Source of the DNA: Nemertoderma westbladi
Lineage: Eukaryota; Xenacoelomorpha; Nemertodermatida; Nemertodermatidae
Direction: 5' to 3'
Length of the DNA stretch: 64,000 bases
Assembly: GCA_032718475.1 (NCBI GenBank)
Contig: JAUCBJ010000675.1
Location: 1 to 64,000, forward strand
A model generated the notes under the pieces. The model made no database searches, had not been told where the DNA came from, and saw only the letters and a program-made list of their open reading frames with translations. A program made the position numbers and the translations under genes. Positions 55,398 to 64,000 of the stretch are shown piece by piece (position 1 is the first letter of the stretch; each line of letters begins with the position of its first letter).

Positions 55398-57785
55398 TTT
55401 AGGTGGTATTATATTCACTAAACTGTGGAGCAGAATGTCCTAAAATTCTAGGATTTTTTGGTTCACCTGCTAGGCCCCCAGCCAAAGTTTATCTGTGCAT
55501 CTGGATATTATAATTGAGGAACATCATAATTTTAATTAATTAATTAATTTTGGTATCTTGTCCACGCTACGCCTAAATATATATGTAAAGAAGGAGGAAA
55601 CAGAAAGGGGTTGAAAGGAATCAAAACCATAAACGAATGATAATCACCAGTCATATGTATAGGCCTACCGGCTTGCGGTTCAAGTATGCGTAGCAGTGTA
55701 GGCGTAGGTGTAGGCATAGAGATTACATCCTAAAGTAACTGATCTATTTTTTATACTTCATGCTCAGGACATAAATAGATATGAACAGTAATACCAATAC
55801 GTCAGTTAAATAAGGTACATAAGTCTATCTATCCAGTATAATAAGTGTATTTATATAACAATTGAAACCTATTTCAAAATACAGTAGGCCCTACAAAACA
55901 ACAGCTTATATTATTATGGTATAGGGAGCGGGGTCATATTTGCTATTTTCAAACGAAGTTAGAGGAAAATCACAATTAGAAATCGTTGCACCTTTCTAAA
56001 TGACATGCCTATTACTTTATGTATAATTAATGTGAAAATTTAGACAAATAACTGTAGTTATGTGTAAAACTACCAATGAAAAAACAAACGAAAAAACATC
56101 AATTATTGCTTTGGTTTTCTATTATGAGTCCCCTTAGTTACTAATAAGTTTAAATCATTAATAAGTCCAGTTCAAGACCAAGCGAAACATTAGGCATTAC
56201 AATGTAAATTAAAGTATTATAATAATATACAGTAGCAATACTTAAATAAATTAAAATAAAAATAAAATAAAATTAATATACTTAAATGATGAAATGAAAA
56301 CGACTCTACAACAAACAATTTATTTCTCAGTAACATAATATATAGTAAACTGTGGCGAAATATTTTCCTTATAAATAAGATCTATGTAGAACTGAAGTAA
56401 CATAAAATTTCCCAAAATGCTACATTAATATTTACAATAGCACGTGTAAACGCTGATAAGAAAATGTCTATTATGCCTACTGTACTTATATTACTTGCAA
56501 TCATATCTAATGTATTCTATCTGAATGTTTTCTGCATATTGGGAGACATAGGGTAGTGCTAATCTACATTGGGTATATTGCTAAGTACTACGCACCCATT
56601 CGAATGGTTTGATTTTAATAATTGTAGGTCAAGTTTTTATAAAAAACGTAAAATATGTAATTAAATTAGGTGTAACTTTATCTTTCTTGTCTTCTGTTTT
56701 TTTACTATGTAGAGTCCACACTGTGGCTAGTACATATAGTTGTTATCTGACATAAAACATTCGCAGTGGAGGTTAAACTGACAATGAACTAATTCAGAAT
56801 TGTCAAACTGTTCAGGAATGTTGTACCATTTGTTGAATATTTATGTGTACTTGTATATATTTAGTTTTGTCGTTCTTTTCTTAAACCGTATTATTCGCTA
56901 ATCGAAATTGCGAATCGAACAGAATAATTAATAGGAATTGACAATCCTACCATGATCTAAAATATAGCAATTCTCCTTCGGAGTTATAACATGTTGGTGA
57001 TAGGGATTCAATGATCTACACACAACCTTTGGCAGAGCATATTATTATAATGGGGGTCACATCCATAAAGTGAAAGCACAGTCTGCCATCAACCAGTGGT
57101 CCAGCATGCTCTATTGCATTCCTTTGTGGGTTTCTACTGCTAAGGATGCCAGTTCCATAGACGGTATATGAAGTATATAAGAATGCACTCAGGTTGGACA
57201 ATGTTGGGTATGTCACACTTAAACAAGTAAACGAGGAGTTTTTATACAATTATAGTGGTACCTCGTTGCCATAAACCCAGCTTCTACCTACAAATAGACA
57301 TATCTGTATGTATGGGTGGGTGTATGTACGTACCCGAACTAGGAATGTGTATGGCTGATTGAGTTTGGGCAGCTTCGTTCCGAGGTCTACCGGCATTGCA
57401 CCATATTGCCTATCACGCCATGTGAAACAGCAGAAGCGAACTTATATCTCACAGTGAGAATTATACATCACACAGAGTATATCACAGTATATATCACGAG
57501 CGGATACTTAACACAATACATACAATACGTTACATACAATACATTATTGACACCAAAGAATTTAAAAGAAACTTCAAAGATTTATAATTTTTTCCGCGTA
57601 TTTCCCTCATATACTGAAGTAGAACTTGTTTGGTCAAAGAACACACAAAGCTGTTCAAATCTGTTTAAATCACATGAAAGTTATGGAACCTTTATATATA
57701 TAACTCCAAATAATAATTTACGACACAGTTGTAAACAGCAGTAATCACAGAACAAGATACCTACTTTGCGTGACTCATTGTAACA
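55398..57785. other. Divergent intergenic region of the CREC and protease genes
   Basis: Presumed to hold both promoters; no conserved element is evident. A minus-strand open stretch at 57016-57249 has no recognisable domain and is not called. Confidence 0.5.
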
Positions 57786-60700
57786 ATGCTGCAGTTTATT
57801 TTAATCATTTGCTTTTTAGGTAAGTACTTTTTTTGCACTTTATAATGTGATTGCATATCGAAATATTAGGTACTTGAATCTGCAAAATTCGTGACATAAA
57901 TCAAATATTCACTAAACAAGTATTATGCCATAGGCAAATAGTATTAATACGCTGATAAAATGGCCTATAAGAAAATATGTTCCAGCACTATCATATAAGC
58001 AAAAAATACCTAGCAGTTCTTGTAACGAAAAACGCTACATTAGAAAGAATACTGTCGTGTCACACCATAATTCAGAATACAGCCATACTTTGTCAGTTAA
58101 CAATAAAGGATTTTATGTAGAATCCTGGCTTCCCTTAGTACCTGGTTGAAAATGTGAAACATCTAATTGACAGCTTGGTTGTGTGATATCATCGTGCTAG
58201 GTAGGAGGTTTATGATGGATGAGGTGCTAGGTTAGGGATTATTGCTATTACCTGGTTTTGTGAGAGTCTCGTTGTTTTTGAGAAAATCTGGTGGACCGGC
58301 GACTGTTGTGCACTTTAATACTTCCCGTCCTTTGCCACTTGTTTGGGAAATTGCCACGTTGATTTTGGACCAATACGGATTGTCCCATTTGTAATGGTTT
58401 TTTTAATTCTTATGTATGGGCATTCAATCGCTACCGCTACTTCTCTGTCCATGGCTGCAATTCGCCATTCATCTCTAATCTTGAAATCTCCTTCATAAAC
58501 TGGCTGGAATTCTGAGTTGTCGGCCTAATACATAATTTGGGCAGGAGATAAATTGATACCTGTAATGGCGTGTTACGATATTGCAGTAATGCTCTTGCCA
58601 TTCTATCATTGTCTAGTGTGCCATGTGGATCTGTGTCTCGTAGATAATTATCTTAGCGGATCTAGGACACGCCCCCCCCCCCCCCCCGGACAGTTCCCCC
58701 TGCCCAAGTAGGATACTTTCCCCCCGGACACTTCCCCCCCAGTTAAAGTGTTAAAATTAATCTGGGTGCACCAAAGCAATAAACACAATTTAAAGATGGT
58801 TACATGATAAGTTGTATCAAGTCCAGCTTTTTCAAAATTATTAAAGAAACATTTTTATAGTGAAATTTTGTTTGTTTTTCTTTTAATTTGGGGTTGGTTG
58901 GGGGCTGCCGCCCCCAAACCCCCGCTTCTTTGGTTAGGGGCTGCAGCCCCCAAACCCCCCCTTCTTTGGTTGGGGGATGCCGTCCCCAAACCCCGGCATT
59001 CCCTGTGTGCCCGTGGTGAAAGACTTTGAGACCATTTTGAAATAAATCATTCATGTTTGTATCATCAGATAATAAATTGACTAAGCCTAAAGTGGGAGCT
59101 GTATTGAATGTTAACCAAATTAATATATAAATCACTACAATATTATTAATTCAACAAACTCCTATTCAAAATATTGCAAGTAACCAGGAAATTTAATTAA
59201 TTTATCAACATGTAATGCTGAACACAGAATACAGGTCGACGCATGTCGATTTTACCCTGGAGAGGTATAATTTTGATTGCATCAATAATATTCATCCCCA
59301 TCTGCTACAATTTGAAGAAGACTATTACATAATACCTTTAATTAAAACAATTAATTATTATAATTCTATAGTCAATAAAACAGTATATCATTCGGGGGAT
59401 GGAATTTATAGGTCATCTAATTAATTGTTTAAAGATTAGCAAACAATACCATATAATTGCATAATAAAATCCATAAATAAAACGTGGATACAAAATGTAA
59501 AATCGGGATGCAAAATATCACTTTCTGAGCTACGAAAGGAAAATTGGATACAACATTGTCTGGATACAAGCGGTCTGTTTACCTTACAAAATGAAAAATA
59601 AGAATGTGCGAAGTTAAGAACAGTCGGGGGGGGGGGGGGGGGGGAGTATCCGGGGAGGAAGTGTCTGGGGGGGAAGTGTCCGGGGGGGGGGAAGTGTCCT
59701 ACTTGAACGGGAGGGAACTGTCCGGAGGGAGGGGGGAAGTGTCCGCACACCATCTTAGCAGTTTTAACACCGAGTTCTGCTCTGCAGTTGCTATGTGGGT
59801 AAGCCACAGAAGAGATAAGGTGCCCCATTCCCCAGTTGAGTAGGAATCGCTGTTTATCATTTGACGTGAATGAAGGGGAGCCATCAGTTGTGATTTCCCT
59901 TGGTGCACCAAAGGAAATAAATAATTTTCTCAACTCGTGGATAAGAAGGTATTGGTGAAGTGTTTTCCACAAAACATTATTGATTACCATCCAGAATATC
60001 TCTCAACACTTTCTAAGTAGTTGGCACCATTTATTTGGCAATAGGCCTATTTAGCACAAATTTGTTCAAATGGGTATTGCGGAGGCGGGGATAAAGATGG
60101 GGGGGACTGGACGCAATTAAAATTCATCCATCTCCAGGGGAAATTGGACGCAAATAACAGATGATTACTCCTAAAATAAAACTGTATCCTGTTCTAATGT
60201 GTTTAGTTTATTGTTTTGGTTAAAATAACGTGCCACTGTAACCTGCCCCTTTCCCTAAATTGAAAATTTAACATTGAGGCGGGATATTAATTCGCCAAGG
60301 CGTGTTTTGCGTCCAGTTTCCACCCCTGCCTCCTAAAAAGATAACCAATAAACCCCCCACCAAGTATATATGAGAAAGCACTAATAATATGTATGACTAG
60401 AACAGATGAATGTCTAAGTTAGGTGAATGACTGTCCTGTCATTCTGAATGACTGGACAGATAGATAGTTTATTGTTTAGTCAGAGTCTATTGATGAAAGA
60501 TAAGAGGACCTAACAACAACGGAAATATGGTAACAGTCAACTATTACATACTATACACGAGGAGGAAGGAGTGTTTGCATGTTTTTCGAACATAAAATTT
60601 CGATTTGAGGAAAGGAAGAACTTTAAAAGTCAAATAAAATAAATACACTTTTTCAAACTTAAAAAATAAAATAAAAAATTAACATTAATAGCATTTATCA

Positions 60701-63084
60701 TGCTATATCTTACCATAAATGTATATTGTATTTTTGTACCTTTCTCACAGGAAGTTCCCTCGGATGCGGTCAACCGGAGTTTTATCCCCCGGGTGGGAGG
60801 ATTGTGGGAGGGTCGGAGGCACTGCCTGGTGCCTGGCCATGGCAGGTCAGTCTGGAGACCGATGGGAAACACTGGTGTGGAGGGACATTGCTGCACCGAA
60901 AGTATGTACTGGCGGCTGGACACTGCACAATAAAAATGTTAGTTAAATGGTTTTTATTACTTGTGTGTTCTCTCTTGAAATTGTAATACAAATTAAGTTT
61001 CTAGTACAAGCTATAAGTTTACTTGGTTCCATAAAGGTTGTGGGTGCCATGGAGCCCATTATGGCACTTAGAAGGTACTTAGAAAAACCTTTGCCATGGT
61101 AACTGGAAACATAAAAATAGTGCTGCATATTGTTCCTTGGTGTACTTGATATATTGGTGGTAATTTCTGATCCATGACTCTACGACCACTGCACGTACAT
61201 TACGTCCGCCCATTGCTAAGGACATTGCCAATAGAGCTAACATTGATGGTCGTTTTCACTTGTATTTTAAAAAAACTACATATGGCATTAAAATTCATCA
61301 TTCATTCACCAAAAAGGTAATCTTTTTTAAATTTTAACTCGTCATATCTACTATAAGATGTTGATATGTCAATTTCCTTCGTTGCTATATTTAAGATACT
61401 GTAAAAACCACCGCAACCGTTTGTTCATGTCTACCCAATTTTTTTTAATGTCCCATATCTGTACTAAACATCTATGTGGGGTAGCCGAGTCATATAAAAA
61501 ATTCCAACGGGGTCATATGTGGAGCCTGTACTAATTGGTGTTGTCTCATTAGTTTCCCCTAGCTTGACACTTAAACGGAGCTGCCTCCATTTCACACGAC
61601 CTCAAGGAGAAAATAAGCATGGTGGACAGCCCATGACTTTAGTGAGACGCCTTTTACTACTACTACTATAATCGGCCTGCTGCATTGAAACAGCCCATTG
61701 AGATGCTATGCCAGCTTAACAATAACATTTTGTCACCACCATGCAATCAACAATTTCCAAACCCAATGCAGCGTGCATTAAGAATGCTATGCCGGCTTAT
61801 CAACAAAGTTGCACTATCCCCCATGACTTTCGTGAGATTATCCGCATCTTCAAGGTCAGTGTGCTTTAGGAGGTGTCTCACGAAAGTCATGGGCTGTCCA
61901 CCGGGCGTATTTTCTCTATGGTTCTGCCAATGCATAAGATTGTCCACAGCGAAGACAATGTCCTGTAAAGCGGAGGTGGCCTGGTTCTAGTGTCAAGCTT
62001 GGGGGAACCAATGCGACACATCAAATGTTATAAAGTGTGTGCATTGTACTTGACACAGAGACGCCTCTTAAAAGACACTCTGGCCTTGATGATCCGGATA
62101 ATCTCGCGAAAGTCATGGGGGATAGGGAGGGAGATGTTCAGGGCAATTTTGTCGATGACCCAGCGTAGCATTCTTAATGCATACAGCATTTAAGCATGCC
62201 AATTGTGGATTGGATGCATGGCTACTTAAAATATTTTAATAAAATTTTAAATATTTTATTTTAAGGCCAGCATAGCATCTCTATATTGTGCAGCTGTAAT
62301 GCAGCAGCTTGCAATTAACCAGTTGCAGTTCAGTCTGTCAGGATGATAGTCTCGAAATCAGTATCAGTACCTTTCACCCGGTATTAGGTTCAGGTGAAGA
62401 CCTGCGTCGTGCCCGTTAGTCCTCGTAAATGGATCAACATATTGAACCAACATCATTATGACCAACTCCAACTCCACCTTTATTGTCATATATCATGATT
62501 GCGAAACGTATAATGGCCACTCGAGTACCTTAATTCCACTTAATTCATCAGCAACAGTAACATAATTTCGCTTCTGTAGAAAGGCTTGGTCCTTATATTG
62601 ACTATCAAGATTCCGCAATGCATGTATGTATCTGCTGCAACATAAACCTGAAGTTCTTATGGTGTATGCAGATTCCCTGCCAAGTTTAGCTGCTTTTGTG
62701 AGAACGCTGACTCATAGACGTTTTGTTAAGATAATTAATTAATTTATGTTGAACAAACTTGTGCACTAGAAAGCCGTGGTAAGAGAAAGACAGGCTTTCT
62801 AGTATTATAATAATATAACATTCTAATAATATATTCATTGTGTCAAGTACAATGTACACATGTCCAATCAGACACTATAGGACATTGGTTTTAATTCGGA
62901 TTGTCGACAATTTAGCACAGTCATTAAAATCGTTCCTGTTCAAACCCCTTGGATTATCAGATATGTTATGTAAATGGTTATTGTATTTTCTTTATTTTTC
63001 AGAACTACTGATTCTAAGGTAGTCCTGGGAGATCACAATCTCGAATTAACCAGTGGACGAGAACAAACAATTGGAATTAAAACT
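57786..63084 (+). CDS. Trypsin-like (S1A) serine protease, 5' part; exons 57786-57819, 60751-60937, 63003-63084
   Basis: Exon 1 ([11 protein letters not shown]) is the start of a signal peptide, donor G followed by gtaagt. Exon 2, after ttctcacag, encodes [16 protein letters not shown] with the zymogen cleavage site [24 protein letters not shown] and the catalytic His in LAAGHC. Exon 3, after tttttcag, encodes [20 protein letters not shown] and ends before gtaagt. Phases 1, 2 and 0 agree throughout. Secreted S1A proteases cleave after activation at R-IVGG; substrate unknown because the S1 pocket exon is missing. The catalytic Asp and Ser exons must lie beyond the window's right end. Intron 1 holds gypsy, fold-back and MITE insertions; intron 2 holds RTE debris. 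Confidence 0.9.
58165..59990 (-). pseudogene. Gypsy-type integrase remnant, split by a later insertion
   Basis: Minus-strand pieces: 59990-59752 holds the integrase core ([41 protein letters not shown]); 58657-58165 continues it in shifted frames ([27 protein letters not shown], and farther on [15 protein letters not shown]). The DG and NxxAE positions fit a DDE integrase, with decay visible. Between the parts lies the 58658-59751 element. Confidence 0.75.
58658..59751. mobile_element. Fold-back-like element with 8-bp target duplication, in the gypsy integrase
   Basis: Left end ggatctaggacacgcccccc; right end, reverse-complemented, ggtgtgcggacacttccccc. Both ends carry short arrays of ggacacttcccccc-type words in opposite orientation (58672-58740 and 59625-59745), including C- and G-runs. 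The target word atcttagc is present at 58650-58657 and 59752-59759. The middle also has a threefold gggggctgccgcccccaaac repeat (58900-59000). No transposase. Confidence 0.82.
60103..60320. mobile_element. MITE, gacgcaa family, copy F (most complete)
   Basis: About 218 bp with inverted termini actggacgcaa and ttgcgtccagt, an internal repeat of the terminal word (attggacgcaaataacag near 60150), and no coding capacity. It defines the family for copies A to E. Confidence 0.87.
61540..62280. mobile_element. Rearranged RTE-like LINE 3' fragments
   Basis: Pieces of the RTE 3' end in alternating orientation: plus about 61540-61690 (ends in actactacta), minus about 61850-62060 (LRFAGH-encoding part, tcaagcttgggggaaccaat), plus about 62060-62170. 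A further plus piece is at 62838-62885 (attgtgtcaagtacaatg). Confidence 0.75.
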
Positions 63085-63499
63085 GTAAGTTTCTGTCAAC
63101 CAATACTTAGTAATCGTCCTTGACAAAATGGCTTGCTTGCTTTGAGTAGGACATTTTATATGTCAACCTACTTTTATATTCTTACATTCGTCACTTTATA
63201 AATTAATTGAATTCTGTAATTCTTTATAATTTAATAACTTTTAATTAACATATTAACTTCACAAATGGTTTGACGGTTGTGAAACATAAATATGTTACAT
63301 TTTCACCGCTGGGGACTTCCCTTAACCAATCGATTTTGAGCGCTAGGCCCTTTATTACGGTACTCTTTCAATATTATACATACATAAATGTTAGATTTGA
63401 AATCGTACATAATATGGTGTGGAATGTCATAATAATAGTAGACAAAGATGTAAAGAATCGGGAAATTAAGAGAGCTTTATAGGACAAATCTTCATATGA

Positions 63500-63990
63500 G
63501 AAGCTGTGTATGACCCTATGAGTAAATTTATGTCGGAACTTAAGCACATGGTAAAGGAGATATATAGAACTGCGAGAATGCATTGTTCCCAAACGACCCA
63601 CCATCGGGTACGTTTTTACGCTTTTCAAAGACCATAAGGATAAATCAGAGTGGATAAACTGTGGGCGACATCCTTGTACCCAAAGCGAGGTTTGTTAATC
63701 TCAATCTTAATCTCGGAACAAGCTGCTTAACTACTCAACTCCATCATCCAAACGCTCTTGGAGAGGATGCCCCACTATATTCCGAACCTCGGCTCAGTAG
63801 GAAAGCATTACCGGACAACCCACATGAGAGTGATTCTCATGGTGCTGGATGTTAAAGATATGTTTCCATCGGTGGATCATTTCTTGGTGACAGATGGAAA
63901 TATCTGCCACACTGGCAGAGAATCACGATCTCATCAAGGAGACTGGTTATGCTGTAGAGCATATTATTGTGCCTTTGAAGTTCGTTATTA
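63500..63990 (+). pseudogene. Possible Penelope-like reverse-transcriptase remnant
   Basis: In changing frames: FTLFKDHKDKSEWINCGRHP and, near 63850, VLDVKDMFPSVDHFLV. KDHK followed by a D-[FV]-x-P-S-[IV] motif is typical of one group of Penelope-like and related RTs. It runs off the window; the frame is broken. Confidence 0.35.
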
Positions 63991-64000
63991 CACATCATAT

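Noticed and set aside
57016-57249. Minus-strand 77-codon frame containing HAGPLVDGRLCFHFMDVTP
   Set aside because: Looks somewhat protein-like but is short, isolated and has no motif I recognise; not enough to call.
57406-57744. 112-codon frame directly upstream of the protease start
   Set aside because: Low-complexity, Tyr/Thr-rich, out of context; more likely 5' flank or UTR of the protease gene.

Overview
This is eukaryotic DNA, most likely from a marine deuterostome invertebrate such as an echinoderm (inference). The genes have GT-AG introns and animal-specific families: bestrophin, TOE1, a CREC/calumenin Ca2+-binding protein, fibronectin type II domains and a trypsin-like protease. Between them lie very many transposons (hAT, RTE and L2/CR1-like LINEs, BEL/Pao, gypsy), minisatellites and poly-G/C tracts. 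There is no operon-like organisation.

Layout. 0.3-2.9 kb: broken hAT transposase (-). 3.3-9.1 kb: degenerate LINE-type coding pieces on the minus strand, merging into a repeat-built reading frame over 21-bp and 30-bp minisatellites. 10.2-11.9 kb: 17-bp satellite with a 476-bp higher-order period. 13.3-15.9 kb: single-exon bestrophin (-). 18.0-21.1 kb: TOE1 deadenylase (+), interrupted by a 1.4-kb fold-back element that reads as an intron. 21.9-23.8 kb: RTE LINE (-).

24.6-55.4 kb: one CREC-family gene on the minus strand. I reconstructed five exons from matching splice phases; the last exon was not found. Its intron 4 holds a small plus-strand secreted gene with two FN2 domains. Its 22.6-kb intron 1 holds an L2-like LINE that is itself broken by a 4.75-kb long-TIR DNA element (carrying further insertions) and by a truncated RTE copy. 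The same intron holds a BEL/Pao element with an intact 1,792-codon pol and broken gag, and an unrecognised multi-frame coding remnant. 57.8-63.1 kb: 5' part of a trypsin-like protease gene (+), with a gypsy integrase remnant split by another fold-back element in its intron 1. The window ends in a possible Penelope-like RT remnant.

The most interesting observations are three. First, an inverted-repeat element flanked by an 8-bp duplication inside the TOE1 coding sequence can be spliced out in frame, using one splice site from the element and one from the duplicated target, which looks like intron birth. Second, the 4.75-kb element with ~440-bp TIRs encodes remnants of a PIN/FEN-like protein with a C-terminal cysteine-rich CXC tail. 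Third, three unrelated elements share the same architecture of inverted arms built from tandem repeats. Several host reading frames carry single-nucleotide breaks, so either assembly indels or real decay must be kept in mind.
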